Below, piece after piece: positions 1-10,057 of a DNA stretch of 64,000 nucleotides (its first letter is position 1; every line of letters starts with the position of its first letter). The notes under the pieces were generated by a model, which saw nothing but the letters and a program-made list of their open reading frames with translations, did no database searches and was not told the origin of the DNA. Location: contig CABDWT010000002.1 of the NCBI GenBank assembly GCA_901456055.1, forward strand, positions 1 through 64,000, read 5' to 3'. A program made the translations under genes and the position numbers. The DNA is from Phytobacter ursingii (GTDB lineage Bacteria > Pseudomonadota > Gammaproteobacteria > Enterobacterales > Enterobacteriaceae).

Positions 1-43
1 GAGACATAGTGAACGCTTGTTCGGGGACATTGTGGACACTTAC
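1..43 (+). repeat. IS481-family left inverted repeat
   Basis: It matches the reverse complement of 1222-1265 over about 43 bases with a handful of mismatches; the shared core GTTCGGGGACAT is perfect. Its outermost bases may lie outside the window. Confidence 0.8.
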
Positions 44-78
44 AACTGAGGCATAAGAACCCGTTTATGGAGTCGCTT

Positions 79-1221
79 ATGCCCTGGGATGCGAGAGATA
101 CCATGTCATTACGTTCTGAGTTTGTACTGTTCGCCTCGCAGGACGGGGCGAACCTCCGGGCACTCTGCCGTCATTTCAACATTTCGCCGTCCACCGGCTA
201 CAAGTGGCTTCGCCGCTGGACTGAGGAAGGTGCCGCCGGTCTTGCCGACCGTTCCCGTGCGCCTCTCCATTCGCCCCGGCGAACCGATGACCGTGTGACG
301 GACCTGCTGCGCATGGCCCACTGCGCCCATGAACGCTGGGGCGCCCGTAAGATTAAGCGCTGGCTTGAGGACCGCGGACACGTTCTGCCCGCGTTCAGCA
401 CCGTGCACAACCTGATGGCCCGCCACGGTCTGCTGCCGGGAGGCACACCCGGCCTTCCTGCCACCGGACGCTTCGAACACAGCGCGCCCAACCAGCTCTG
501 GCAGATGGATTTTAAAGGCCACTTTCCTTTTGCCGGTGGCCGCTGCCACCCGCTCACCCTGCTGGATGACCATTCCCGGTTCTCACTCTGCCTCGCACAC
601 TGTCCTGATGAACGGCTCACAACCGTCCGGCAGCAACTGGTGAGGGTGTTTGAACGTTACGGTCTGCCGGAACGGATGACGATGGATAACGGCGCGCCCT
701 GGGGCGACACCACAGGAAGCTGGACCGCGCTGGAGCTGTGGCTGATGCGCCAGGGTATCCGGGTGGGACATTCGCGGCCTTACCATCCGCAGACGCAGGG
801 CAAGCTGGAACGTTTTCACCGCAGCCTGAAGGCCGAAGTCCTGCAGGGCCGGTGGTTCACGGACGCCAGCCAGTTACAGCAGGTGTTCGACAACTGGCGC
901 GCGGTCTATAACCTGGAGCGTCCGCATGAAGCCCTGGACATGGCGGTCCCGGCGTCACGTTATCAGCCGTCATCGCGGCAGTACAGCGGGGCGGTTCAGC
1001 CGCCGGACTATGATGAGGGCGTGGAGGTGAGGAAGGTGGATGTGAGCGGGAAGCTGAGCATAAAAGGAGTGAGCCTGAGTGCAGGGAAAGCGTTCAGGGG
1101 TGAATATGTGGGCCTGCGTGAAACGGCAGAGGATGGCTGCTATGAGGTGTGGTGGTACAGCACGAAAGTGGGGATGATCGACCTGAAAAAGGGGTCGATC
1201 ATCATGGGGAAAGGGTGTTAA
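79..1221 (+). CDS. IS481-family transposase
   Basis: DDE transposase of 380 residues that cuts and joins the ends of its own element. An N-terminal helix-turn-helix (about residues 26-48) should bind the terminal repeats. The rve-type integrase core shows the acidic residues D144 (in QMDFKGHF), D203 (in MDNG) and E244 (in GKLERFH). The start at 79 is chosen because GGAG at 69-72 lies six bases upstream; an in-frame ATG at 67 lacks such a site. The gene is intact, so the element may still be active. The family is clear; the exact named IS is not. Confidence 0.9.
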   Translation: MPWDARDTMSLRSEFVLFASQDGANLRALCRHFNISPSTGYKWLRRWTEEGAAGLADRSRAPLHSPRRTDDRVTDLLRMAHCAHERWGARKIKRWLEDRGHVLPAFSTVHNLMARHGLLPGGTPGLPATGRFEHSAPNQLWQMDFKGHFPFAGGRCHPLTLLDDHSRFSLCLAHCPDERLTTVRQQLVRVFERYGLPERMTMDNGAPWGDTTGSWTALELWLMRQGIRVGHSRPYHPQTQGKLERFHRSLKAEVLQGRWFTDASQLQQVFDNWRAVYNLERPHEALDMAVPASRYQPSSRQYSGAVQPPDYDEGVEVRKVDVSGKLSIKGVSLSAGKAFRGEYVGLRETAEDGCYEVWWYSTKVGMIDLKKGSIIMGKGC

Positions 1222-1265
1222 AAAGTGTTCACCATGTCCCCGAACACCTGTCTACCATGTCTCCG
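1222..1265 (-). repeat. IS481-family right inverted repeat
   Basis: Partner of the repeat at 1-43. It starts directly after the transposase stop codon, as is common for compact IS481 elements. Confidence 0.8.
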
Positions 1266-1353
1266 GACCGTACACCCTCAGGGAGAGGGAACCGATCGAG
1301 CTCGCATTTTTGTCGGGATCCCTCTCCCCTCTACGATCGGGCACCGAACCCGT
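1266..1353. repeat. Chromosomal hairpin-type repeat between two insertion sequences
   Basis: This 88-base stretch contains GGGAGAGGGA near 1281 and its complement TCCCTCTCCC near 1320, a long-looped relative of the CCCTCTCC/GGAGAGGG hairpins elsewhere in the window (26335, 30735, 37858). Its right edge, read on the minus strand as CTACGG, is the right half of the target site of the neighbouring IS621-like element. No gene is seen here. Confidence 0.55.
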
Positions 1354-1469
1354 AGATACTGTTAACGCCTGCAACTTTTTTATCTGCTGCAGTCGCTTCC
1401 GGCACCCGGATTTCAGCCATGACAACCACAGCGCCACATGGCGCTGTCGCTTTTCCACCTGCTCTGCTC

Positions 1470-2630
<1,161 letters not shown>

Positions 2631-2645
2631 AGGTAATCATACAAG

Positions 2646-2752
2646 CCTGGATAAGGCGGTCACGCCGCATCCGGGAACTCTCCCCGGCGGCGCTGCGCCT
2701 GCCGGGGCTACAGAACCGTAGACCGGATAAGGCGGTCACGCCGCATCCGGGA
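2646..2752. repeat. REP/BIME repeat cluster
   Basis: Two REP units (CCTGGATAAGGCGGTCACGC... near 2647 and CCGGATAAGGCGGTCACGCC near 2719) flank an inverted unit (CCCCGGCGGCGCTGCGCCTGCCGGGGCTAC). The cluster lies between the IS621-like element and the 3' end of sfbC. It is the chromosomal repeat in which the element landed and probably also stabilises the 3' end of the sfb mRNA. Confidence 0.85.
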
Positions 2753-2757
2753 TAGCC

Positions 2758-3417
2758 TCAGTGCCTGTCGCGCTTGTCGGCGCGCTGTGCCAGCCAGTCG
2801 CCCAGCATCTGCACGACCTGCACCAGCACAATCAGCGCGATAACCGTTACCACCATCACCTGCGTTTCGTAGCGATAGTAGCCGTAGCGGATGGCCAGGT
2901 CACCGACACCGCCGCCGCCGACAATCCCTGCCATCGCCGAATAACCAATAAGGCTCACCAGCGTAATCGTCAAACCGCGCAACAGGCCCGCGCTGGCTTC
3001 TGGCAGCAGCACCGTGCAGATGATACGCATAGGACTGGCGCCAAACGCTTCCGCCGCTTCAATAATGCCCTTATCCACTTCACGCAGCGCGCCATCCACC
3101 AGACGGGCATAGAAAGCAATCGCCGCCACGGACAGCGGCACCGATGCGGCAATCGGCCCAATGGTGTTGCCGAGCAAAAACTGGGTTAACGGCAGCAACA
3201 GCACCAGCAGGATCACAAAAGGTACAGAGCGAATGATGTTCACCAGCACGGAGCTGATGAGATAGACCGCGCGGTTTTGCCAGAACAGGTTACGGTCAGT
3301 CACGAAGATCAGAAAACCCAGCGGCAGACCGCCAATAATCGCCAGTACCGTTGAGATGCTCAGCATCTGGAAAGTTTCGCCAAACGCGAGGCTCAAATCG
3401 GCCACTAAATCATCCAC
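2758..3417 (-). CDS. sfbC: ABC importer permease, SfbC/MetI type
   Basis: Inner-membrane permease of 219 residues, the usual MetI length, with about five hydrophobic spans. The cytoplasmic coupling loop is visible as EAAEAFGASPMRIICTVLLPEA (about 139-160), and the family block [21 protein letters not shown] follows. Its start overlaps the end of sfbB by eight bases, so it is the last gene of an operon sfbA-sfbB-sfbC. The Salmonella operon of this name at the same place was reported as iron-related, but the protein family (MetNIQ) mostly imports methionine or its relatives; the substrate cannot be read from sequence. Confidence 0.85.
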   Translation of the reverse strand: MDDLVADLSLAFGETFQMLSISTVLAIIGGLPLGFLIFVTDRNLFWQNRAVYLISSVLVNIIRSVPFVILLVLLLPLTQFLLGNTIGPIAASVPLSVAAIAFYARLVDGALREVDKGIIEAAEAFGASPMRIICTVLLPEASAGLLRGLTITLVSLIGYSAMAGIVGGGGVGDLAIRYGYYRYETQVMVVTVIALIVLVQVVQMLGDWLAQRADKRDRH

Positions 3418-4426
3418 GGATCACCTCCACCTGAGCGGTACGGTTACGGATATAGTCCACCGCCTGTTCTACCACAGCCGGGTCTTGTGCAGTGAGTTGT
3501 ACCACCAGAATACCGAGCGCACGCTCGCCGATATACTCGATTTTGCCGTGCAGAATATTCACCGCCACGCCAAAGTTAATGGCCGCGTCGGACAGCACAG
3601 GTTGCTCGGCAGAATCGCCAATAAACAGGATTTTCAACAATTGTCCCGGCAGGTGCTCACGCAAACGCTCCGGCAGCGTCAGATTCAGCGTGCGTGAAAC
3701 CAGTTGTTGCGTAAAAGCATGCTTCGGATGGGCAAAAACATCAAACACATCACCACTTTCAACAACCTTGCCGCCGGACATCACCGCCACGCGATCGCAG
3801 ATGGATTTGATCACGTTCATCTCATGGGTGATCAGCACGATCGTGATGCCAAGCTGCGTGTTGATCTGCTTGAGCAGTTCCAGAATAGTGGCCGAGGTTT
3901 CCAGATCCAGCGCGGAGGTCGGCTCATCACACAACAGGACGTCCGGGTGGTTAGCGATAGCACGGGCGATGCCAACGCGCTGCTTCTGCCCGCCGCTCAG
4001 TTGTACCGGGTAGCGGTTGGCTTTATCACCCAGCCCCACCAGTTCCAGGATTTCCGTTACCCGCGGTGCGATTTTACTGCGCTCCCACCCCGCCGCTTTC
4101 AGGCTGAATGCCACGTTTTGCGCCACGGTGCGCGTGTGCATCAGATTGAAGTGCTGGAAGATCATGCCAATGCGCTGGCGCGCTTTGCGCAGCGTCAGGC
4201 CTTCCATTTGTGAAATCGCCACGCCGTTCACTTTGACGTAGCCTTCGCTCGGGCGTTGCAGGGCATTCAACGTACGCAGGAGGGTGCTTTTCCCCGCGCC
4301 GCTGGTGCCGACAATGCCAAAAATTTCACCGGGTGCGATACGCAAGCTGACGCTGTCCACGGCACGCATGGGTTTTGCTCCCCGCACGGCGGGAAAATCC
4401 ACGCACACCTTATCTATCTCAATCAT
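3410..4426 (-). CDS. sfbB: ABC importer ATPase, SfbB/MetN type
   Basis: ATPase of 338 residues that powers the importer. Seen: Walker A GTSGAGKS (40-47), Q-loop Q91, signature LSGGQ (143-147), Walker B LLCDE (164-168) and switch H201. The C-terminal 75 residues form the NIL (ACT-like) domain that in MetN senses internal methionine and inhibits transport, so feedback control is likely. The start at 4426 (MIEIDKV) is preferred to an ATG six codons upstream by alignment with MetN. Compare the second MetN-like ATPase at 53767, which lacks this domain. Confidence 0.88.
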   Translation of the reverse strand: MIEIDKVCVDFPAVRGAKPMRAVDSVSLRIAPGEIFGIVGTSGAGKSTLLRTLNALQRPSEGYVKVNGVAISQMEGLTLRKARQRIGMIFQHFNLMHTRTVAQNVAFSLKAAGWERSKIAPRVTEILELVGLGDKANRYPVQLSGGQKQRVGIARAIANHPDVLLCDEPTSALDLETSATILELLKQINTQLGITIVLITHEMNVIKSICDRVAVMSGGKVVESGDVFDVFAHPKHAFTQQLVSRTLNLTLPERLREHLPGQLLKILFIGDSAEQPVLSDAAINFGVAVNILHGKIEYIGERALGILVVQLTAQDPAVVEQAVDYIRNRTAQVEVIRG

Positions 4427-4483
4427 GTGTCCCTCAAATAGCAAAAGGCAGGCCGCAGCCTGCCTGTTAACCTGGATTCGCCT

Positions 4484-5320
4484 TTATTTGTTATCCGCGG
4501 CGGTCATCCACTCCGGTTTCTGGAAAGCGCCGTAAACATTTTTCGGGTCATCAATCACCGCGCGGTAAGCCGGGGATTTCACAACCTCAACAATATCTTT
4601 GGCGAAAGGTTTGTCCGCATCTTCACTACGTACGGCGATGATATTTTTGAGATTCTCATCCAGATGTTCTTGCTTGATCGCGGTAGACAGATCGAGGCCT
4701 GCGGCAATAGCAAAGTTACCGTTGACCAGCGCGGCGGTGGCGCTATCCAGCGTACGCGGCAACTGCGCGGCTTCCAGCGGCTTAAACACCAGCCCTTTCG
4801 GGTTGCCGGCAATATCGCGCTCAGAAGCTTTGGTCGGATCGATGTTGTCTTTCAGGGTAATCAGATCCAGCGATTTCAGGAAACGCAGGCCGCGAGCCAG
4901 GTTGGTAGGGTCGTTGGACAGCGTGACGATGTCGCCTTTTTTCAGCTCATCGAGGCTCTTAATTTTGTGGGAGTAGAATCCCATACCCGCCGTCGGTACG
5001 GTGATCAGTTTGGTCAGCTTCAACCCTTTATCCGCAGTGAATTTATCGAAATAGAGCGAATGCTGAAACAGGTTGGCATCAATACTGCCGTTCGACAGCG
5101 CCATATTCGGCTGCACGTAGTCGCTGAATTCGCGCACCACGACTTTGTAGCCTTTTTCTTTCAGTGACGGCGCAATGGCCTGTTTTACCATGTCGCCATA
5201 AGGCCCCGGCGCAACGCCGAAAACGATGGTATGCGGATCGCTGTTGGCCTGTGCAGAAGATAAGCCGCATGCCAGAAGTAGTGCCCCAAAGGTGGCGCGT
5301 AAACCGAGACGACGTCCCAT
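4484..5320 (-). CDS. sfbA: ABC importer substrate-binding protein, SfbA/NlpA family
   Basis: Periplasmic binding protein of 278 residues in the MetQ/NlpA family. The N-terminal signal has basic residues, a hydrophobic core and either a lipobox-like LLAC (15-18) or a normal cleavage site after AQA (about 25); which is used is unclear. Family blocks include NLFQHSLYFDKF (conserved in MetQ as NLFQH) and the hinge region around LVNGNFAIAAG. It is the first gene of sfbABC, with a gap of 57 bases to sfbB. The upstream region has a strong CRP-type site at 5445-5460. Confidence 0.87.
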   Translation of the reverse strand: MGRRLGLRATFGALLLACGLSSAQANSDPHTIVFGVAPGPYGDMVKQAIAPSLKEKGYKVVVREFSDYVQPNMALSNGSIDANLFQHSLYFDKFTADKGLKLTKLITVPTAGMGFYSHKIKSLDELKKGDIVTLSNDPTNLARGLRFLKSLDLITLKDNIDPTKASERDIAGNPKGLVFKPLEAAQLPRTLDSATAALVNGNFAIAAGLDLSTAIKQEHLDENLKNIIAVRSEDADKPFAKDIVEVVKSPAYRAVIDDPKNVYGAFQKPEWMTAADNK

Positions 5321-5444
5321 ACATTCTCCCTAACGAAGTGTGTCTGCTGTGTGGCGCACCGTCGACGCGGCGCGCTCCATATTCATTACAGGGATAAGAT
5401 GGCATAAAGATAACGCAGCGGTAATTGAAAAAAATTCATGTTGT

Positions 5445-5460
5445 TGTGAAGTATGTCACT
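5445..5460. promoter_or_regulatory. Probable CRP-binding site upstream of sfbA
   Basis: TGTGA-AGTATG-TCACT matches the CRP consensus TGTGA-N6-TCACA in nine of ten core positions. It lies 125 bp upstream of sfbA and about 170 bp beyond the porin stop codon, so sfbABC is the only adjacent gene it could serve. No clear -35/-10 pair was identified. Confidence 0.5.
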
Positions 5461-5496
5461 GAATGATGGGAGATTTTGCAAAGGTAAGGCGATGAA

Positions 5497-5542
5497 GCAT
5501 AAAGAAAAGCGAAAATCAGCCGCCTTTCTTTATGCATTTTTT
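5497..5542 (+). terminator. Hairpin with a T-run, oriented for the plus strand
   Basis: GCATAAAGAAA (5497-5507) pairs perfectly with TTTCTTTATGC (5525-5535), and ATTTTTTA follows on the plus strand. Neighbouring genes (porin, sfbA) are both on the minus strand; read that way, the hairpin still follows the porin stop but has only a weak T-run. The stretch 5321-5630 otherwise holds the sfbA promoter region and no gene that I can see. Confidence 0.5.
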
Positions 5543-5630
5543 AGATAAGCAAAGTCAGATCTTTGCTAAACAGAATGACATGACTCTACTTCCGGGTCAG
5601 TAGGCGTTATCGGCGCAATGCCCCGGTATT

Positions 5631-6776
5631 TTAGAAGTCGTAGCGCAGACGCACCAGGTTCATATCGCCCAGATCATCGGTGCTGGAGGTAAACACGTGT
5701 TCGTAATCCACGCGGAAGCCATAATCCAGCTGGAAGTTAATACCTACGCCGTTATCGATACGCTGGTAGTTGCGTCCATTCACGTATTCGATGCGATCGC
5801 CCATAAAGTACGGCTGAATAGATTTCACAGCATACTGATTAACAGGGATCTTATAACCGGCGAAATATTCAACGCCCCACGCATCACCCGCGAAATAATT
5901 GTGAACCGTGTTTTTCTTGCTCAGCAGGAAGTTCTGATACCAGCCGCCGCCAGCGGAGAAGGTCCAGTTGTCCGGCGTCCAGCTCAGCGCTGTACCAAGA
6001 ATATTCTGGTCATACGTTTTGCTGTCATCATTACCCGGATTGCGCATTTCAGCACGGGTATAGTTCCATGCAGCCCCCCAGGTCAGGGTGTTAGTCAGAT
6101 GGTAATCCAGGCCCAGCGAGCCGCCGCCTTTACGTTTGTAACGCAGACCATTGCCCGGCAGATATTCGTTATCATCGAACAGATAGGAGGCGTAAAGATC
6201 CGCGTCGCCGAACGTATTCTTATATTTCAGCATATTGCGTGAACGATAAGATCCGTCATAGTCGCCGTTAATACCGTTGCCCGGCGCCTGACCTATCATG
6301 TCGTAATCCCAGATATCGGTTTTCGCCCCTACCACATCATAGTAAATACTGTTTTGCTGACCGTAGGTTAATGTCCCCCAGGTTTTGCTTTTCAGTCCGG
6401 TATAGAGCATACGGCGCGTAGTGTCGTGGGCACCTTTCGCATAGTGGTTATCCCAGTCAAAGACCGCCGGAATATTGACGCCCAGTTCGTAGTAGTTAAT
6501 CCAACTGATGTCATCAAACAGGTAGTAATCACTGGCGAAACGGAAACGCGTACCGCCGTCAAAACCGTTACGTTTGTAAGAGCCTTTATCGCCGTCACCC
6601 GTCATCATATTGAATTGCGGACGAATACTACCGCCCACGGTGAAATTGAGACGACTTAACGGATCGCCTGCCTGTGGATCTTGTTTCAGCAGCGTGATCT
6701 CGGCCTGAGACGCAAAGGAGGCCATTGCCAGTGCCGCGCCGATCGTTATCGCCAGCGCTTTTATTTTATGTGCCAT
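5631..6776 (-). CDS. Outer-membrane porin
   Basis: Secreted beta-barrel of 381 residues. A signal peptide (MAHKIKALAITIGAALAMASFASQA, cleaved about residue 25) is followed by alternating strands rich in Tyr, Trp, Asn and Gly. The chain ends in a strand with terminal Phe (RLRYDF), the recognition signal for the Bam machine. The start at 6776 has AAGGAA just upstream; a longer frame beginning at 6947 lacks a signal peptide. A Salmonella outer-membrane protein lies in the same place beside sfbA. Pore specificity is unknown; pairing with the importer would make sense but is inference. Confidence 0.85.
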   Translation of the reverse strand: MAHKIKALAITIGAALAMASFASQAEITLLKQDPQAGDPLSRLNFTVGGSIRPQFNMMTGDGDKGSYKRNGFDGGTRFRFASDYYLFDDISWINYYELGVNIPAVFDWDNHYAKGAHDTTRRMLYTGLKSKTWGTLTYGQQNSIYYDVVGAKTDIWDYDMIGQAPGNGINGDYDGSYRSRNMLKYKNTFGDADLYASYLFDDNEYLPGNGLRYKRKGGGSLGLDYHLTNTLTWGAAWNYTRAEMRNPGNDDSKTYDQNILGTALSWTPDNWTFSAGGGWYQNFLLSKKNTVHNYFAGDAWGVEYFAGYKIPVNQYAVKSIQPYFMGDRIEYVNGRNYQRIDNGVGINFQLDYGFRVDYEHVFTSSTDDLGDMNLVRLRYDF

Positions 6777-6959
6777 GCTGTTTCCTTGGTTAATAAGCAG
6801 CCAAATAGTTGCCAGCTGAATATTAACGCCGATTAAGCACGCCATGTTGTCGAGTTTTTCGTACTTTGTGCGCTTAAAAATCAGAGAGTTAGCAATTTGT
6901 GCACTTAAAAAAAATACACGCCGATTATTTAACCGACGTGCAATCAAAATGACATACTT

Positions 6960-9374
6960 TTACTGGTCAAACTGGCGGAACAACGCTTTCCCTTTCAGTA
7001 GACGCGTCCCCAGCCAGCCGCCGCATGCGGACAGCAAGATGGCGCCGCACAGAGGTAACGTGACCCACAATCGCCAGTCCGGCTCCCAGGGAAAGTCAAA
7101 GACTTTTGTTTGCAGCACCGCCAGCGCCGTTTCCGCACCGATCGCCGCCACCAGCCCGGAGACGAGTCCGAGCAGCGCAAATTCACACCACAGCGTGGCG
7201 CGCAACAAACGCTTGCCAGCGCCGAGCGTGCGATACACCACCAGTTCCTGATGGCGCAGGCGCATCCCCACCTGCACCTGAGCCAACAACAGCAGCACGC
7301 CGCAGAGAGTGACCAGCACGACCATCACTTCCAGCGCCCGGCTCACCTGTTCCAGCACCTGGCCAACCTGTTTTAAGATAGCGCCAATATCCAGCAGGCT
7401 GATGGTGGGAAACTCGCGGTTAAGCTGGGTCAACATACTGCTACCATTCTGCCAGCGGAAACTGGTCAGCCAGCTTTGCGGCTGACCATCCAGCGCCCCC
7501 TGCGGGAAGATAAAGAAGAAGTTGGGACGCAGGCTTTCCCAATCCACTTTGCGCAGGCTGGTTACTTTAGCGGTGAAATCCTGGGTATCGCCCACAAAAG
7601 TCACACTATCGCCGGGTTTGATCCCGAGGCGTTTTGCCAGCGCTTCTTCGACCGAGACCTCACCGGCTTTAGGCGGCCAGGTGCCTGCGGTAATCGGGTT
7701 GTGGTTTGCCTCATCCCGCTGCCAGGTCAGATTCAATTCGCGGTTCAGCGCCTCATCCGAATTCCCCTCCGTGCTGTGGCCGTTAATCTGCGTCAGCCGG
7801 GCACGCACAATAGGCCAGAACGCCTGTGGCGCCACATGGTGCGCGGCGAGAAACGCTTTCACCGGCTCAACCTGCTCCGGGGCAATATTAATGAGGAAAT
7901 AATTCGGGCTTTCCGGGGGAAGCTGTTGTTGCCATCTGTCGAGCAGATCGCCTCGTAACACCAGCAACATCGCCAGCAGCATGAAAGAGAGCGAGAACGC
8001 CGACAACTGACTCAGCGTTGACCATGGCTGGCGTAACAGGCGATTGACCGCCAGACGCAGCGGCAATGTTTTGAGGGTGAGTTTTTTCATCCCCCGCAGC
8101 AGCAGCCAGCCAACAATACCGCATAACAACGCCAGCACCACCGTCCCCGCCAGCACTGACCACAGCAGCATGCTGGCCCCCATCAGCCAGGCCAGCAACA
8201 AGACAGACACAAGGCTAATAACGGGAAGGTAAAATTTCAGCGGCCAGACATCGGCGACAGCATCACGGCGTAACACACGCACAGGCTGCGTTGCGAGCAA
8301 TAAGCGCCAGGGCCGTAACCCCACCAGCAGAGAAATCACCAGCATGGCGCCAATCGACCAGAGCCACGGCCAGCCGCTGGCGGCAGGCAATGCCACTGGC
8401 AGAACCGGTTTAAGCAAGATCAGCAGTATTTTTTCAAACAGCAATCCCATCACCCCGCCGGTGACAGACGCCAGCACGAGCACCATCAGCCACTGGCCGA
8501 CGATCAGTTTGCGCAGTTGCGCCTTGCCCGCCCCCAGCGTTTTCAGGATCGCCACCAGATCGTAGCGACTGCGGCAATAATGTCCCATCGCGACTGCCAC
8601 CGCCGCGACCGACAGCAGCAGGGTTAATAGCGCCGACAGCAATAAGAACTGCTGGGAACGTTGCAGTGACTTCCCGAGTGCCCCGTCATCCTGCTCAAGA
8701 CCATACCAGCGGTGCTCCGGCTTAAGCTGCGGCAATAACCATTTTTCGTACGCGTCCAGTTGCGCGGGCGTCCCGGCAAATTTTACCCGCCAGGTAACGC
8801 GGCTTCCCGGCTGTACTGCTCCGGTTTTCGCCACATCCGCCGTGTTCATTAATAACCGCGGCGCCATTTCGAATGGGTTAAAGCCGGAATCCGGCTCCTG
8901 TACCACCTCCCCGGCGATACGCAGCGTGGCATCTCCCACATCAATTGAATCGCCAGTTTTCAATTTTAAAAGCGCCATCAGCCGTGGGGCCAGCAGCACC
9001 GTACCGGCCTGTGGTTTGACCGCTGACGGCGTAGTTTGTAGTTCACCGTAAAGCGGATAGCTGTCATCCACCGCTTTCACGTTTGCCAGTTGTGGCGTGT
9101 CGCCGGCGAAGGTCATGGTGGCAAATGAGAGTTGCTCGCTAACCTTAAGCCCCTCTTTTCGCGCCGCTTCCAGCCAGGCCTGGGGGATTTCACGGGAGCT
9201 ACGTAGCGCCCTGTCGCCCGCCATAAACTCGCGACTCTGCTGGCTTAATCCTTTTTCCATCCGATCGCTGATATTGCCCAGCGCCAGCACACAGGCCACC
9301 GCCAGACTGAGCGCCAGCCAGACAATCAACAGCGAAGGAGAGCGCCATTCGCGCCAGAACCAGCGGGCAATCAT
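6960..9374 (-). CDS. ybbP: Putative ABC transporter permease YbbP
   Basis: Inner-membrane protein of 804 residues, the same length as E. coli YbbP and very similar throughout. It has the MacB/FtsX-like layout: one N-terminal span (residues 15-35), a large periplasmic domain, then several groups of membrane spans with FtsX-type domains and a second periplasmic region. It partners the YbbA ATPase, whose stop overlaps this start (ATGA). Substrate unknown; LolCDE-like lipid or lipoprotein handling has been suggested for relatives. The start at 9374 matches the E. coli opening [10 protein letters not shown]. Confidence 0.92.
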   Translation of the reverse strand: MIARWFWREWRSPSLLIVWLALSLAVACVLALGNISDRMEKGLSQQSREFMAGDRALRSSREIPQAWLEAARKEGLKVSEQLSFATMTFAGDTPQLANVKAVDDSYPLYGELQTTPSAVKPQAGTVLLAPRLMALLKLKTGDSIDVGDATLRIAGEVVQEPDSGFNPFEMAPRLLMNTADVAKTGAVQPGSRVTWRVKFAGTPAQLDAYEKWLLPQLKPEHRWYGLEQDDGALGKSLQRSQQFLLLSALLTLLLSVAAVAVAMGHYCRSRYDLVAILKTLGAGKAQLRKLIVGQWLMVLVLASVTGGVMGLLFEKILLILLKPVLPVALPAASGWPWLWSIGAMLVISLLVGLRPWRLLLATQPVRVLRRDAVADVWPLKFYLPVISLVSVLLLAWLMGASMLLWSVLAGTVVLALLCGIVGWLLLRGMKKLTLKTLPLRLAVNRLLRQPWSTLSQLSAFSLSFMLLAMLLVLRGDLLDRWQQQLPPESPNYFLINIAPEQVEPVKAFLAAHHVAPQAFWPIVRARLTQINGHSTEGNSDEALNRELNLTWQRDEANHNPITAGTWPPKAGEVSVEEALAKRLGIKPGDSVTFVGDTQDFTAKVTSLRKVDWESLRPNFFFIFPQGALDGQPQSWLTSFRWQNGSSMLTQLNREFPTISLLDIGAILKQVGQVLEQVSRALEVMVVLVTLCGVLLLLAQVQVGMRLRHQELVVYRTLGAGKRLLRATLWCEFALLGLVSGLVAAIGAETALAVLQTKVFDFPWEPDWRLWVTLPLCGAILLSACGGWLGTRLLKGKALFRQFDQ

Positions 9375-10057
9375 ACTTCCTCCCGCAGTTCGCCATTCAC
9401 CAGACGTAAGCGTCTGTCGCAACGCGCCGCCAGTTGTGGATCGTGCGTGACCAAAATCAGCGTGGTGCCATATTGCTGATTCATTGAGAAGAGCAAATCA
9501 GCAATCTTATCGCCGGTCTGCCTGTCCAGGTTGCCAGTGGGTTCGTCGGCAAACAGCAGCGCCGGACGGCCATTAAACGCACGGGCCAGCGCTACACGCT
9601 GTTGCTCGCCGCCGGAAAGCTGCGCGGGAAGGTGATCAAGACGTTTACCCAGCCCCAGTTCTTCCAGCAGCCCTTTGGCGCTGGCTCGACTCTGCGCGCT
9701 GTTTTCGCCACGCAGCAGGGCCGGAAGCTCGACATTTTCCAGCGCATTCAGCGTGGGGATGAGCATAAAGGATTGAAAAACAAAACCGACATGATCTGCA
9801 CGTAGCTTTGCCCGCGCCTCTTCATCCATCGCGTGGAGCGGCTGGCCCAGCAGGTTCACTTCACCGCTACTGCCATCATCAAGCCCGGCAAGAATCGCCA
9901 GCAATGTTGACTTACCCGAACCGGATTCACCAATCAGGGCGATGGTCTGCGCCCGTTTGACAACAAGCTCAACTCCGGTGAGGATGGAAAGTTCATGCTC
10001 CCCCTGACCGACGGACTTCTTAAGATGATGAACTTCAACAATGTTTTCCGCTGGCAT
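9371..10057 (-). CDS. ybbA: ABC transporter ATPase YbbA
   Basis: ATPase of 228 residues in the LolD/MacB class. Walker A is GESGSGKST (43-51), signature LSGGE (147-151), Walker B LLFADE (167-172) with the D-loop GNLD after it. The chain ends just after the switch histidine region (LVTHDP), as in minimal LolD-type ATPases. It is translated in series with ybbP (4-base overlap) and its start overlaps the divergent tesA by 33 bases, as in E. coli. Confidence 0.93.
   Translation of the reverse strand: MPAENIVEVHHLKKSVGQGEHELSILTGVELVVKRAQTIALIGESGSGKSTLLAILAGLDDGSSGEVNLLGQPLHAMDEEARAKLRADHVGFVFQSFMLIPTLNALENVELPALLRGENSAQSRASAKGLLEELGLGKRLDHLPAQLSGGEQQRVALARAFNGRPALLFADEPTGNLDRQTGDKIADLLFSMNQQYGTTLILVTHDPQLAARCDRRLRLVNGELREEV

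Larger units (their letters stand above)
1..1265 (+). mobile_element. IS481-family insertion sequence
   Basis: One transposase gene sits between imperfect inverted repeats at about 1-43 and 1222-1265. The left repeat and the reverse complement of the right share the core GTTCGGGGACAT followed by a GTG(A/G)ACACTT block. The left tip is at or just outside the window edge, so the exact end and any target duplication cannot be seen. The right end abuts a short stretch of chromosomal repeat sequence and then a second, unrelated insertion sequence. Confidence 0.85.

Noticed and set aside
5079-5405. 108-codon minus-strand frame over the start of sfbA, considered as a leader peptide
   Set aside because: No Shine-Dalgarno and no codon run; sfbA has its own good start at 5320.
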